DNA of 64,000 bases from contig JANXZM010000063.1 in assembly GCA_025355505.1 (NCBI GenBank), forward strand, positions 1 to 64,000. Reading direction: 5' to 3'. Shown here one piece after another: positions 39,661 to 49,001 of this stretch. Made by a program: the position numbers and the translations under genes. This DNA comes from Acidobacteriaceae bacterium. Its GTDB lineage: Bacteria > Acidobacteriota > Terriglobia > Terriglobales > Acidobacteriaceae. Below the pieces are notes generated by a model, which saw only the letters and a program-made list of their open reading frames with translations, was not told where the DNA came from and made no database searches. Each line of letters begins with the position of its first letter. Position 1 is the first letter of the stretch.

Positions 39661-40464
39661 TCATTGCGGAAGCGGAAGGACCGGCTTCGACGGCGCAGGC
39701 GACTGGCCAGGTGGAAGCGAGGGAAGCTTCTTCTTTGTCATGATGCGGTTCTGGACGTCGGGCCAGAACTCATTGAAGATTCCCCCGATCTGTCCATAGA
39801 GCATGGCAATGCCGGCGCGGCTCATGGTCAGGCCAAAGCCGCGGTCTTGCTCGGGATAATAAATATTGGAAATCCCGCCGGAACTGAGGGCTCCCAGCAC
39901 ATTGGAAAAGTGAAACATGCGGCCGCCGCTGTCCTGGTGCGCCACCACCTGCTCGACCATGCTGTGCGCAAGCCTCCGCTTGAAACCACCTTCGCCGAGA
40001 CGAAAATAGCGCGGATCCTGCTTGCACAACACCGGGTAAAAGTAGTTACTGAAGAAGCCGCTTGACACGCTGTCGGTGAAAGCGGCGCCGTAGCGTTTGC
40101 CGTAGCCTTCGGCGCCTTGACCGTACGCTGGAAAGGAATCCTGGGCCTGGGCGATCCCGGCTTGCGCCCCCGTCAAGACGAAAGTTACCGGGTCAAAAGC
40201 AGACTTCACGAAAAGATGGAACTTTTCTCCGCCTGTCAGCGGCGGCGCATTCAGATGGGTGGTCCCGAAGTGCGGTACAACGCCCATGACCCGGTACGTT
40301 TGTTCCTGCCGCTCGATTTCTTTTTCCTGGCCGGTTCTGGTCTGGGAGGGAGCGTCGGGAAGCTTCTTTGGAGCGGCACCCTGTTTCGGCTGGGGGTTGA
40401 CCTGGGCCAGGCAGATGCCAAGTGTGGGCAGGACTGAGCTTGCGACGGCAAAAGATATCTTCAA
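39661..40464 (-). CDS. Exported protein of unknown function (acidobacterial type)
   Basis: A 267-residue protein with a signal peptide (MKISFAVASSVLPTLGICLA) and a Gln/Lys/Pro-rich linker. A conserved-looking body contains TYRVMGVVPHFGTTHLNAPP, FHLFVKSAFDPVTFVLTGAQ, YPVLCKQDPRYFRLGEGGF and the glycine-rich YYPEQDRGFGLTMSRAG. I recall many paralogues of this type in acidobacterial genomes, without known function; weakly amphipathic strands could fit an outer-membrane or periplasmic location. A Pro-rich tail ends the protein. Confidence 0.75.
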   Translation of the reverse strand: MKISFAVASSVLPTLGICLAQVNPQPKQGAAPKKLPDAPSQTRTGQEKEIERQEQTYRVMGVVPHFGTTHLNAPPLTGGEKFHLFVKSAFDPVTFVLTGAQAGIAQAQDSFPAYGQGAEGYGKRYGAAFTDSVSSGFFSNYFYPVLCKQDPRYFRLGEGGFKRRLAHSMVEQVVAHQDSGGRMFHFSNVLGALSSGGISNIYYPEQDRGFGLTMSRAGIAMLYGQIGGIFNEFWPDVQNRIMTKKKLPSLPPGQSPAPSKPVLPLPQ

Positions 40465-40506
40465 GCAGCTATGACTCCAGTAGAAGGTAGCGCGCGCACC
40501 TGGCGT

Positions 40507-40935
40507 TCACCAGGCGGTAACCTGGATCCGGCGATCACTTTCGCCCACGCTCTCCAGCACGATCTCAACGTTCCGGTCGCGCACGAAGCGAGGGAACTTC
40601 TCTCCCCACTCTATCAGCAAGATGCAGTGAGGAGCGAGAAGGTCGTCAAGGCCGAGCGTTTCCAGTTCGCGCACAGTATCGATGCGGTAAAGGTCAATGT
40701 GGTAGAGGGTAATGTGGGGTCCGCGGTATTCGTGGATGAGGGTGAAGGTGGGGCTGGTCACGTCCTCGGCGCGAGCGGCTTCGAAGCCTTCCGCGATCCC
40801 CTTGGTGAGGGTCGTCTTCCCCGCCCCGAGGTCGCCGCGCAGGAGCACGATGAGCGGAGGAGAGAGCTCGGCGGCAAGCTTGCGCCCGAAAGCGATTGTC
40901 TCCTCGGCAGAGTGAGTGAGGGTGTGGCTCGTCAT
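40507..40935 (-). CDS. tsaE: tRNA threonylcarbamoyladenosine biosynthesis ATPase TsaE
   Basis: A 142-residue P-loop protein. Walker A LRGDLGAGKTTLTKGIAEGF is at about 44-63, followed by the TSPTFTLIHEY block and the HIDLYRI motif of TsaE/YjeE. It drives the TsaBD(E) complex that installs the t6A modification on tRNAs reading ANN codons. Another complex member, tsaB, is at 49454-50182 in this window. Length is normal. The ATG at 40935 starts MTSHTLTHSAEETIAFGRKL. Confidence 0.93.
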   Translation of the reverse strand: MTSHTLTHSAEETIAFGRKLAAELSPPLIVLLRGDLGAGKTTLTKGIAEGFEAARAEDVTSPTFTLIHEYRGPHITLYHIDLYRIDTVRELETLGLDDLLAPHCILLIEWGEKFPRFVRDRNVEIVLESVGESDRRIQVTAW

Positions 40936-41054
40936 GCGGTAGGATTCAGTATAGCGAAGCAGCCGCGGGCTTCGGGCGCACGGGTTGCTTGGGGCGCGAA
41001 GCGCGGCTTGCGGCGCTTATTGAGTCGGCAGTCGAAATTAGACCAATGGTTGGG

Positions 41055-41450
41055 TCAGAATCTGGGCGGCGTCTGAAGCTGCGTGGAACCCGAATCCAGA
41101 AAACTGCGGTCCAGAGCGGAATCGAGGGCCATACGGAGCTTGCGGTGGTCCTCGTCGCCCAGGGCAATGAAGCGAAAAGGCTGATGACACGCGCTCGGGA
41201 ACTTGCGCGTGGGGTGCAGCATTTCGGCCATGCCGTGGATGGCACCCGAATGGGTGTGGAAAGCGATTTCGACAAAATCTCCGGTGGATAGCTCGTGCTG
41301 CAACTGCAGCAACCCTCCGGTGATGGAAATGGATTGTAGTTTTGCGCGCGCGCGCTGGCCGCCTTCGGCCATCACGGCTGCCGCGACCGATCCATTGAGT
41401 TGGACTCGAGGGGAACGCCGGTTGGCATTGGTTTGGGGGAAGTGAGTCAT
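41055..41450 (-). CDS. PilZ-domain protein
   Basis: A protein of about 131 residues starting MTHFPQTNANRRSPRVQLNG. The PilZ pattern is visible as RRSPR (about 11-15), the turn SISITGGLLQL, and VEIAFHTH. PilZ domains bind cyclic di-GMP through RxxxR and (D/N)xSxxG; here the D/N position is Ser, so binding is uncertain. The frame is open about 44 codons further upstream without sense, so ATG 41450 is preferred although its ribosome site is weak. Probably cytoplasmic; partners unknown. Confidence 0.7.
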   Translation of the reverse strand: MTHFPQTNANRRSPRVQLNGSVAAAVMAEGGQRARAKLQSISITGGLLQLQHELSTGDFVEIAFHTHSGAIHGMAEMLHPTRKFPSACHQPFRFIALGDEDHRKLRMALDSALDRSFLDSGSTQLQTPPRF

Positions 41451-41790
41451 AGCCAAGTGAACTATGGCATGCACCGGCGGGTTGGGGCAGATTACGAAAG
41501 CGCCTGTACACGAGCGCAGCAGCCTATGGTGAAACTGCAGCGGCCAAACCCAGCGCCTAAAGGCACCTTGATAACACGGCACTTACGGTTTGCCGGAAGG
41601 GGTACCCCGATACAAAACGTAGTTCGGCCCCGGGCTGGCAGGGTTAAAGACGGGGCTAATCTGGTTCTGCCGATTGCCCAGGTTTGCGATAATAACGGCA
41701 GTAACTTTTCTGGCTGGCCCCAAGAGAGTACCTTTGTGCAGTAGGGCACTGATAAGAGGAAGTTTGCACGATTATGAGGCGTTTAGAGAT
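41451..41790. other. Intergenic region between divergent PilZ and TPR genes
   Basis: About 340 bp. ORFs here on both strands lack protein character. It must hold the promoters of both genes. No repeat family seen elsewhere in the window is present and no operator-like dyad stands out. Confidence 0.4.
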
Positions 41791-44085
41791 ATGGGTATAG
41801 CGAAAGGGTCAAGATTTCAGTATGCGGTAGCGGCGGTTTGCGTGCTGGCGGCATTGCTGACGGGATGCTCGCGTGATCCGAACGTCCGCAAGCAGAAGTA
41901 CCTGGAGAGCGGCCAGCGCTACTTCGACAAAGGGCAGTACCGGGAAGCCGCGATTCAGTTCGAGAACGCCATCCAGGTTGATTCGCGTTTCGCCGACGCC
42001 CACTACAAGCTGGCGCTGACGGCAATGAAGCTGCAGCAGTGGCCAAGCGCCTATCAGGAGCTCGCAACCACCGTCCAACTCCAGCCGGACCAATATGCGG
42101 CGCACCTTGACATGGCCAACCTGCTGATCCTGAATCGTCAGTTCAATGACGCGAAGGAGCATCTGGATTTGCTCGCGGAAAAGCAGCCCAACAACCTCGA
42201 GGTCTACATCGCACGAGCCAACTACTATGCCGCCAGCAATAACACCAGCGCTGCCTTGGCGGACATGCAGACGGCGCTAAAACTGGATCCGAACCGTTCC
42301 GACTCCTATCTGAATTTGGCAATGCTGCAGACGCACGGGCAACAGTGGGACGGGGCGGAGAAGAGTTTCAAGCAAGCGATCGAACTTAGTCCCAAGTCCA
42401 TGAATGCGCTGGTCTCGCTGGGGAACTTCTACCAGACACGCGGGCGATTTCCCGAGGCAGAGCAGTTATTCCGGCGGTCCATTGAAACCGCTGGGGACGA
42501 TCCCAACCCGAGGCTTTCTCTGGCCAACCTGTATATGGTTGAGAACAAGGCCGTGCAAGCCGAGGAATTTCTGCGGCAATCGAAGAAGGATTTCCCTAAT
42601 AATTCGGTGGGGTACCGCATGCTGGGCGATTTTTATTTTTCCAATAACCAGCTTGATAAAGCGACCGCCGAGTATGCCGGGCTGTATCAGGACCATGCCA
42701 AGGACATGGTGGTCAAGAAGAATTACATTCAGTTGCTGATTTTAAAAGAGCGGCTTGACGATGCCCGGAAGTTGAATAACGAGGTGATGAAGGCGAAGCC
42801 GGATGATCCCGACGCCCAGATTTACAAGGGCGAAATCGAGATTCGCAGCGGCAAAGCCAGCGATGCCGTCAATACGCTGCAAGCGGTGTTGAAGAACGAT
42901 CCAGATAATGCGGTGGCGCACTACCAGCAGGGCTTGGCCTTCGACCAACTGGGCAACAGCAGCCGGGCAGAATCGGAGTGGCGCGATGCGGTGCGACTGC
43001 GTCCTGACATTGTGGAAGCGCATCGGGCGTTGGCGGGCATTGCCATCCACCGGAGCGATCCCGGGGCGCTCGCCCAGGAAGCGGACCAGATCATCGCGAT
43101 ACAGCCAGCGGCTCCGGACGGATACCTGCTGCGGGCGGTGGCCGAAATCGATCGCAAGCAGTTCTCGACGGCGGATGAATATATTAAGCGATCTCTGGAG
43201 AAGGAGCCAAACAACCCCGCCGCGTACGTGCAGTTGGGCAACCTCCGGATGGCGCAGAACCAGCCAGCCGACGCGCAAAGAGCCTACCAGCAGGCGCTTG
43301 ATCAGGATCCGAATTCCACCGACGCGCTGGGCGGCGTGCTCAACGTGGACCTGATACAGAAGCAACCGGATCGGGCCGTCGCTACCGTCAAGACGCAGTT
43401 GGCGAGGTATCCCAAGAACGTCGGGTTTCACATCATGCTGGGCCAACTCCTGATGGAGCAGAAAAAAGATTTAGCGGGGGCGGAACAGGAATTCAAACAA
43501 GCCTCCGACTTGGATAAAAAGAACAGCGAGGCGCTGGTTAAACTCGGCCTGGTGCAGAGCGAGCGCGGCGCCACCGATCAGGCACTACAAACCTACATTG
43601 ATGGGTCTAAGACCAACCCCAAGGAGATCGCTTTCTACCTGCTGGCCGGTGGCATCTACGAGAGGAGGCAGGATTGGGAGCACGCCAAGCAGCAGTACCA
43701 GAAGGTGCTGGAGATTCAGGCAGACAATCCGCTGGCCTCCAACAATTTGGCGTATGTGATGCTGCAGCAGGGTGGCAATGTGGACGTGGCTTTCGCCATG
43801 GCGCAGACGGCTCGGCGCCAGCTTCCCAATAATCCGAGTTCTGCCGACACGCTGGGCTGGGCTTTCTATCACAAGCATGTGTACACGTCCGCGATTAACT
43901 TGTTGAAAGAAGCGGTGAAAAAGGAACCGGACAACGCGCTCTTTAACTACCACCTGGGACTGGCGTACGCCAAGAGCGGTCAGGCGGGGTTGGCCCGGCA
44001 ACAACTGGACCGCGTGGTGAAGATCAAGCCGAACTTCCCGGATGTTGAGGAACTGCGACGGGCTGTGGCAGAGGCGAAAGGGTAG
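41791..44085 (+). CDS. Large TPR-repeat lipoprotein
   Basis: A 764-residue lipoprotein: signal segment FQYAVAAVCVLAALLTGC (lipobox Cys about 26), then about 18-20 tetratricopeptide repeats through to the end (e.g. GQRYFDKGQYREAAIQFENA, AYVQLGNLRMAQNQPADAQR, ADTLGWAFYHKHVYTSAINL). TPR solenoids bind other proteins. Its design resembles the PEP-CTERM-associated lipoprotein PrsT, and a PEP-CTERM protein is encoded at 59673, but no exosortase is in the window, so this is only a suggestion. ATG 41791 precedes the signal; a longer frame upstream lacks sense. Confidence 0.85.
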   Translation: MGIAKGSRFQYAVAAVCVLAALLTGCSRDPNVRKQKYLESGQRYFDKGQYREAAIQFENAIQVDSRFADAHYKLALTAMKLQQWPSAYQELATTVQLQPDQYAAHLDMANLLILNRQFNDAKEHLDLLAEKQPNNLEVYIARANYYAASNNTSAALADMQTALKLDPNRSDSYLNLAMLQTHGQQWDGAEKSFKQAIELSPKSMNALVSLGNFYQTRGRFPEAEQLFRRSIETAGDDPNPRLSLANLYMVENKAVQAEEFLRQSKKDFPNNSVGYRMLGDFYFSNNQLDKATAEYAGLYQDHAKDMVVKKNYIQLLILKERLDDARKLNNEVMKAKPDDPDAQIYKGEIEIRSGKASDAVNTLQAVLKNDPDNAVAHYQQGLAFDQLGNSSRAESEWRDAVRLRPDIVEAHRALAGIAIHRSDPGALAQEADQIIAIQPAAPDGYLLRAVAEIDRKQFSTADEYIKRSLEKEPNNPAAYVQLGNLRMAQNQPADAQRAYQQALDQDPNSTDALGGVLNVDLIQKQPDRAVATVKTQLARYPKNVGFHIMLGQLLMEQKKDLAGAEQEFKQASDLDKKNSEALVKLGLVQSERGATDQALQTYIDGSKTNPKEIAFYLLAGGIYERRQDWEHAKQQYQKVLEIQADNPLASNNLAYVMLQQGGNVDVAFAMAQTARRQLPNNPSSADTLGWAFYHKHVYTSAINLLKEAVKKEPDNALFNYHLGLAYAKSGQAGLARQQLDRVVKIKPNFPDVEELRRAVAEAKG

Positions 44086-44126
44086 AGAGTCACCTTGCCC
44101 GCATACGAGATGGGCAAGCCACCTCT

Positions 44127-45257
44127 CTACACCGGCAGTTCTTCCTGCATCCATCCGCCGGTGACTTCCGGCTTGGGGTCGCTCGCGAGATCCAGAATCA
44201 GTTTTTCCAGGACCATCCGCTTGCCGGGAGGATTCGAGCGCAGGGCCAGATCGGCTTTGGCGACCAGGCGAATCGAGCGCGTCAACTCGCGCTTCGATTT
44301 GTAGCGCCGCGCCTGCCGGATGATATCGTCGGCGGCAAACGGGGGCACGCGAAAGCCCTGCCACAATGCCGCCCAGAGCATGCGCTGGTCGCGGACATTG
44401 CGCTCCAGGATGACCAGCATCTGGCGAAAAGTCTTGGCCAGCATGTAGAGATGACCGATGGCCGCGTCTTCGCCGTCGCCGGTCGAAAGCAGGGCATCGA
44501 GGACCTGGAGCGCGCGCACGCGATCTTTGGAAGAAATCGCATCGGTCAACTCATAAAGCGAGCGCTGTTTTGCGGCGAGCACCATGGTCTCGACATCGCC
44601 GAGGGTGATTTTTTTCTTTTCGCCAACGTAAAGAATCAGCTTTTCCAGTTCGTTGGAGACCATCATCATGTCGCCGCCCAGCGCATCGACTAACTCGCGA
44701 GCGCCGTCGGCGTCCATCTTGACGGCACGTGTGGCGCAGTACTCGGCAATCCAGCGGACGGCTTCGCCTTCTTCCACACGAGACAGTTCGACAATGCCAC
44801 AGAACGGACCAAGGTCTTCGCGGATCTTCTGGTAGCGGTCCTTGTCCGTCAACTCCATGCGGCGGGCGTCGGCGGGAATGCTGATGTAATCGGCGACGAA
44901 CACTAGCAGCGCATCGGGATTGGGATTCTTGCAGTAGGCTTCGATGGCGCCGATTTTCTCTTCGTTTGAGCCGCGGCCAAACAGGGTCTTCACGCCGCGT
45001 ACGAAGAACACCTGAAAGGGCGCCATCAGCGAGGGCGTCCGGGCGCGATCCAGAACTTCATTCAGCGAAGTCTCGGCGAGATCGAACTCAAACAAGCCAA
45101 AGTCACGCGAGTCGGGCGCGACCAGGTGTTCAAGAATGGCATCGCGGCAGCGTTTGCGAAAAAACGCTTCGTCGCCAACCAAGACATAAGCCGGCTTGAG
45201 CTGGCGCGATTGGAGTTCGGAGAAAAAGCGGTCGGCCTGACTGAAGGCGCGCATCAT
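44127..45257 (-). CDS. holA: DNA polymerase III delta subunit
   Basis: A 376-residue clamp-loader subunit. Family marks: AYVLVGDEAFFRKRCRDAIL near the N-terminus, the FDLAETSLNEVLDRARTPSL stretch and VRGVKTLF, ELEKLILYVGEKKKITLGDV in the lid domain, and the C-terminal helical collar (LYMLAKTFRQMLVILERN). Delta opens the sliding clamp. The start is one of two adjacent ATGs at 45257/45254, with GGAGG about 10 nt upstream. It closes an operon after lptE (19-bp gap), an order common in bacteria. Confidence 0.9.
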   Translation of the reverse strand: MMRAFSQADRFFSELQSRQLKPAYVLVGDEAFFRKRCRDAILEHLVAPDSRDFGLFEFDLAETSLNEVLDRARTPSLMAPFQVFFVRGVKTLFGRGSNEEKIGAIEAYCKNPNPDALLVFVADYISIPADARRMELTDKDRYQKIREDLGPFCGIVELSRVEEGEAVRWIAEYCATRAVKMDADGARELVDALGGDMMMVSNELEKLILYVGEKKKITLGDVETMVLAAKQRSLYELTDAISSKDRVRALQVLDALLSTGDGEDAAIGHLYMLAKTFRQMLVILERNVRDQRMLWAALWQGFRVPPFAADDIIRQARRYKSKRELTRSIRLVAKADLALRSNPPGKRMVLEKLILDLASDPKPEVTGGWMQEELPV

Positions 45258-45276
45258 CGATCGTAGTCCTCCAACA

Positions 45277-45843
45277 TCAGTAGGCCTCCAGGATGTTGGC
45301 CACCAGGGTGCGGGCGAAATCGCGGGAGAGGCGATCGACGGCCGGAGAATCTTCTTCAAAAAAACTGGGGAGATCGCGGGACAGTTCGTACTGATCGTGA
45401 AAAAGATAGGAAGGATTCTCGAAGAGCACCTTGCCCTGACGGTCGGTCAGGGACACCTGGATGCTCACGGTGATCAGAGCGCTGGCTGCGCGCCCGGTTT
45501 GGGAGTCGTAAGCCAGGGGGGTAGCCGACGCCGATAAAACTGTCGCCTTCAGCACGGCATCGGCGTCGCCGTTGGTGTCGTGGATCACATGGTACTGGGT
45601 GCGGACATTGAATTCGCGTACGACGGCGTCGGTTAGCAGTTGCTCGATGCGAAAAGTCTGGCTCCGGCTGACGAAGGCGGGAATCGCGATGGTGTGGATA
45701 TTCTGTGGCAGTTCGACTGCGGTTCCGGCCGTGTGGTAGCCACAGCCGGTCGAGGCCAGGCCCACTCCGAGCGCCACTGCGGCGGCCCACCGGCTCGCGG
45801 TCCAGCGGGTCCGCATCCCGAAGATCGTTGAGCAGAAGATCAT
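45277..45843 (-). CDS. lptE: LPS-assembly lipoprotein LptE
   Basis: A 188-residue lipoprotein with lipobox GLASTGC (Cys34) followed by GYHTAG, the typical LptE beginning. The body IHTIAIPAFVSRSQTFRIEQ, LLTDAVVREFNVRTQYHVI, then SLTDRQGKVLFENPSYLF and DFARTLVANILEAY at the end matches the family (DUF4136/LptE fold). LptE plugs the LptD barrel that inserts lipopolysaccharide in the outer membrane, so this organism is a diderm. The ATG (45843) overlaps the preceding stop as ATGA, fixing the start. Confidence 0.88.
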   Translation of the reverse strand: MIFCSTIFGMRTRWTASRWAAAVALGVGLASTGCGYHTAGTAVELPQNIHTIAIPAFVSRSQTFRIEQLLTDAVVREFNVRTQYHVIHDTNGDADAVLKATVLSASATPLAYDSQTGRAASALITVSIQVSLTDRQGKVLFENPSYLFHDQYELSRDLPSFFEEDSPAVDRLSRDFARTLVANILEAY

Positions 45844-46925
45844 TGAATCTGACCACGCGGCCGGGATGCGGTCATGGTCTCGGCGCATTCGACCGCGGTC
45901 AAAGCGGCAACGCGCAGGTTGTCGGTCGTTGCCCACAGCCACACGCCGTTTTTGTGATTGGCATCGCCGGTGAGTGAGACGAGAATGTCGCCTTGACCGG
46001 CGGCGCTCACGTTGGTGGGCAGATCTTCCGGGCTGCCACTGACGACGACGTGCTCACCCGCCAGTGCCTGCGAAATATCCGCGAGCGCGACCGGCTTGTC
46101 CATCTCCAGATAAACAGAAAAGCCGTGCCCATGGAAGACAGGCGCCTGCAGCACCTGCAGGGCAGGCTCGGCTGCGCCGCTGGCAATATGCAGGTAGTGC
46201 TTTCGGATGCGCTGCGACACAGCTTCCAGCGCCAGGCGGGATTCCCGCCCATAGCGCGCCACCATATTGAAGGCCACCTGGATGTCGAAGACATTCTTCG
46301 GCAGCTCCTGAAAGGAGAGCAGATTTACGGTCTGCTCGTGCAGTTCGTCCATCCCCTTCTGGCCATTCTCGGAGGCCGGCTCAAACACGGTGGCGATCAT
46401 GCGTTGTATTTTGGCAGCCTTCCCGCTGCGCAAAGCGAGCATGGCGAGGACCGTCGCCGCAGGATGAGCGACGACCACGGGGCCCGGTTGCAACTCCGGG
46501 GCAATGGGCTGGCCGGTCTGGCGCTCGATCCAAGGCGAGCGGATGGATGCTCCGGCTTCATTTTCGAGCGCGAAGGAGAGATCCACGATGGTATCGCCGA
46601 GGTCGCGCGCCGCCTTCCAGTGTTTTGTGGTAGAGCGTGGGTCGGAAACGAAGAAGGCGAAGTCGACGCGCTCGAACTGTTCCGGGCGGATGCTCTGGAT
46701 AAAATTCATCTCGTCGCCAACCGCTTCCAGCCGTCCGAGAGATTCTTCGTCATCGAGCAGCCGGACGTCAACAACAGGAAAATTTCGTTCGCGCAGGATT
46801 AGAGCAAGCTCTTTACCCTTGAGGGATGCCGCGCCGACAATGGCCGCGCGATAAAGGTTCGTGCCGCGAAGATCGGGCTGCGCGGCGGCGGATTTGGAAA
46901 GCGGCGTCTTCGAAAGGGGACTCAT
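45840..46925 (-). CDS. Asd/ArgC-fold protein lacking the catalytic cysteine
   Basis: A 361-residue protein with the two-domain architecture of aspartate-semialdehyde dehydrogenase: an N-terminal Rossmann part (LYRAAIVGAASLKGKELALI, VDFAFFVSDPRSTTKHWKAA) and a dimerisation part (GQKGMDELHEQTVNLL, FDIQVAFNMVARYG). Where active enzymes have A-N-P-N-C-(S/T), this one has A-H-P-A-A-T (residues 153-158), with Ala157 in place of the nucleophilic Cys. The only Cys lies near the C-terminus. It cannot use the usual thioester mechanism. Its ATG overlaps the pssA stop and its stop overlaps the lptE start, both by 4 bp, so it is a fixed member of a lipid/envelope operon. A structural or regulatory role is inferred. 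Confidence 0.85.
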   Translation of the reverse strand: MSPLSKTPLSKSAAAQPDLRGTNLYRAAIVGAASLKGKELALILRERNFPVVDVRLLDDEESLGRLEAVGDEMNFIQSIRPEQFERVDFAFFVSDPRSTTKHWKAARDLGDTIVDLSFALENEAGASIRSPWIERQTGQPIAPELQPGPVVVAHPAATVLAMLALRSGKAAKIQRMIATVFEPASENGQKGMDELHEQTVNLLSFQELPKNVFDIQVAFNMVARYGRESRLALEAVSQRIRKHYLHIASGAAEPALQVLQAPVFHGHGFSVYLEMDKPVALADISQALAGEHVVVSGSPEDLPTNVSAAGQGDILVSLTGDANHKNGVWLWATTDNLRVAALTAVECAETMTASRPRGQIQ

Positions 46926-47812
46926 GGGGTCTGCGATGCCTCCCGGTAGGCCGGAGGTGCAGGCGGAGTCTTGCGATGGAAGATCCACTGCAAGCGCCAG
47001 AGGACACCGGAAGCCATGTAGAGAATCGCGATGGCGAAAAGCGCGGGCCGGGAAAAATACCAGATCGACGCAATCAGCACGGCCATCAGCACAATCAGGC
47101 GGAATGGATGACGCGAACGAAAATCAATATCCTTGAAACTGTAGAAACGCCACGTGCTCACCATCAGATAACCGACGACGACGACCATCATCAGCCAACT
47201 CATGGCGGTGACCCATGAAGTGACGGGGACGCCGGCGGAGTAGTGAACGATGGCCGCAATGACTCCGGCACCGGCTGGAATCGGCATGCCCACGAAATAT
47301 TTCTTTCCAGGATGTCCAGGATTTGAGGGCTGGGGATTCTTGGCAATGTTAAAGCGCGCCAGGCGGCTGGCGCCCGCCATGAGGAAAGCGAAGCAGGCGA
47401 TCGATCCCAGTTGTGCGATCTTCAGGCGCAGTTCAGGGGCAACCGCGGCTGGCAGCAAATGGAAGCCCCACATCCAGGCAAGCAGGGCCGGGGCAACACC
47501 GAAGGTGATCACGTCGGCGAGCGAATCGAGTTCCCTGCCGAAATCGCTGGCGGTGTGGGTCATGCGTGCGACGCGTCCGTCCAGGCCGTCAAACAACACG
47601 GCAAAACCGATGGCTATGGCGGCGAAGTCCATGTGCCATGCTTCACCCGAGCTGCCATGCACGGTCTGGAGAATCGCGTAGAACCCAGCCGCGATATTCG
47701 CCGTGGTAAACAGCGAGGGCAGTATGTACATGCCCTTGCGCAATTTTCCACGCGGACGGTCGAATTCGCGACGGCGCGGCGTTCGCTCTTCCATGTTCAT
47801 GTTCACGTTCAA
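46922..47812 (-). CDS. pssA: CDP-diacylglycerol-serine O-phosphatidyltransferase
   Basis: A protein of about 296 residues with several membrane helices. The CDP-alcohol phosphatidyltransferase motif D-G-x2-A-R-x8-G-x3-D-x3-D is exact in [20 protein letters not shown] followed by RELDSLAD. It makes phosphatidylserine from CDP-diacylglycerol, and the adjacent psd gene converts that to phosphatidylethanolamine. The N-terminus is basic ([18 protein letters not shown]). The start is uncertain: TTG 47812 overlaps the psd stop, with GTG 47806 and ATG 47800 in frame. The stop overlaps the next gene by 4 bp. Confidence 0.92.
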   Translation of the reverse strand: MNVNMNMEERTPRRREFDRPRGKLRKGMYILPSLFTTANIAAGFYAILQTVHGSSGEAWHMDFAAIAIGFAVLFDGLDGRVARMTHTASDFGRELDSLADVITFGVAPALLAWMWGFHLLPAAVAPELRLKIAQLGSIACFAFLMAGASRLARFNIAKNPQPSNPGHPGKKYFVGMPIPAGAGVIAAIVHYSAGVPVTSWVTAMSWLMMVVVVGYLMVSTWRFYSFKDIDFRSRHPFRLIVLMAVLIASIWYFSRPALFAIAILYMASGVLWRLQWIFHRKTPPAPPAYREASQTP

Positions 47813-48480
47813 TGAGCCTCCCGCTCGCCGGCCCTGGTGGCAGCGACGGACTGAGCAACTGGCTGCCTAACCGGCAGCAAGGCAAGAACCGTAGCACCGC
47901 CCTTGACGCGATCACCGGGCTTCACCTGGATGGCGGCATCGCGATCGAACAGAACATCCACGCGCGAGCCAAACTTGATGAGGCCAACCCGCTGGCCGCA
48001 GGCCAGATGGTCTCCCACTTTAAAGTTGAAAACGATCCGGCGGGCGATCAGGCCGGCAATCTGCTTGAATATAACGGTGCGGCCGTCGCCTTGAACGGTG
48101 ACGATGTTCTGTTCATTCTGGTCCGCGGAATGCGCTCCCATGGCGTTGAGGAACTTGCCACGCTGATAGCGCACGTCGCGGATCACGCCAGCGATGGGCG
48201 AGCGGTTGACGTGGACATCGAAGACGCTAAGAAAAATGCTGATGCGGTTCAGGGGAGATCCGCCGGCGGTCACCAGAGAAACATCGGTCACTTTTCCATC
48301 GCCGGGAGAAACGACGGCGCCGAGCAGGGTTGGGATGTGGCGCTCGGGATCACGGAAAAACCATAGGAAGAAGGCCGCCAGTAACAACAGCGGAATGGCG
48401 TAAGGCCACGCCGCCAGCCACAGGATCACACCCGCGGCAAGCAGGCAGCCCGCACCATAAAAATAGCCGTCACGCACCAT
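47809..48480 (-). CDS. psd: Phosphatidylserine decarboxylase
   Basis: A 223-residue short-type (archaeal-type) Psd. It has two N-terminal hydrophobic segments (about 8-40), then [13 protein letters not shown] (57-69), [16 protein letters not shown] (83-98) and the self-cleavage motif FGSR, where Ser172 becomes the pyruvoyl group. It decarboxylates phosphatidylserine to phosphatidylethanolamine in the inner membrane. It is the first gene of the psd-pssA-Asd-like-lptE-holA operon and overlaps pssA. The C-terminal 20 residues ([18 protein letters not shown]) are probably removed or disordered. Confidence 0.93.
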   Translation of the reverse strand: MVRDGYFYGAGCLLAAGVILWLAAWPYAIPLLLLAAFFLWFFRDPERHIPTLLGAVVSPGDGKVTDVSLVTAGGSPLNRISIFLSVFDVHVNRSPIAGVIRDVRYQRGKFLNAMGAHSADQNEQNIVTVQGDGRTVIFKQIAGLIARRIVFNFKVGDHLACGQRVGLIKFGSRVDVLFDRDAAIQVKPGDRVKGGATVLALLPVRQPVAQSVAATRAGEREAH

Positions 48481-48531
48481 AGGAATTCAGAATGATTATA
48501 GAGCGAGGGCGCGGCATTCTACATAACTGCA

Positions 48532-48556
48532 ATAAAAAAAGGCGCTTAGAAGCGCC
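48532..48556 (-). terminator. Intrinsic terminator after the DUF465 gene
   Basis: GGCGCTTAGAAGCGCC (48541-48556) folds into a 6-bp stem with a TAGA loop. On the minus strand it is followed by seven T and then ATT. It lies about 60 bp beyond the stop of the gene at 48617 and upstream of psd. Confidence 0.85.
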
Positions 48557-48616
48557 CCGTATGAAAACACAACCCACCTGCTACGGTTCAATATCTCGAT
48601 ACTAGAGTCGGCTAAT

Positions 48617-48835
48617 CTAGGCGGACTGTCGCTGGACCTGGCGCTCGATGTCCAGCATCTGGTCTTTGAGGCGCAGCTTCAGTTTCTTCAGCCGCACTTC
48701 TTCCAGCTTCTCGTCGTCGGTGAGGTATCGTTTCTGGGTGAGGGATTCCAGCCGTTGGGAATATTGCGAATGCTCCTGAACCAGTCGCTGGAAGTCATCA
48801 TGACCGATCGGGAAAGGGTCTCTTGGAATCAGCAT
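48617..48835 (-). CDS. YdcH/DUF465 family small protein
   Basis: A 72-residue, almost wholly helical, charged protein. The family pattern is plain: F(Q)RLVQEHSQYSQRLESL, then KRYLTDDEKLEEVRLKKLKL and RLKDQMLDIE. DUF465 proteins form short coiled coils, and their role is not established. The gene has its own terminator. Confidence 0.88.
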   Translation of the reverse strand: MLIPRDPFPIGHDDFQRLVQEHSQYSQRLESLTQKRYLTDDEKLEEVRLKKLKLRLKDQMLDIERQVQRQSA

Positions 48836-49001
48836 CCTTGCTAGGCCTCCTGCTGTTTATTACTGCACGGTTAAAAAGTAGCACAGGGATCGGCAGGGGT
48901 TCAATGAGATTTCATAGATAGATTTCCACCGTCGGCAGGCGAGGCCAGGGTGTGAAGTTGCACAGGCAATGGTGCAGAAACTTGCGGCTTTTCGGCTCAG
49001 G

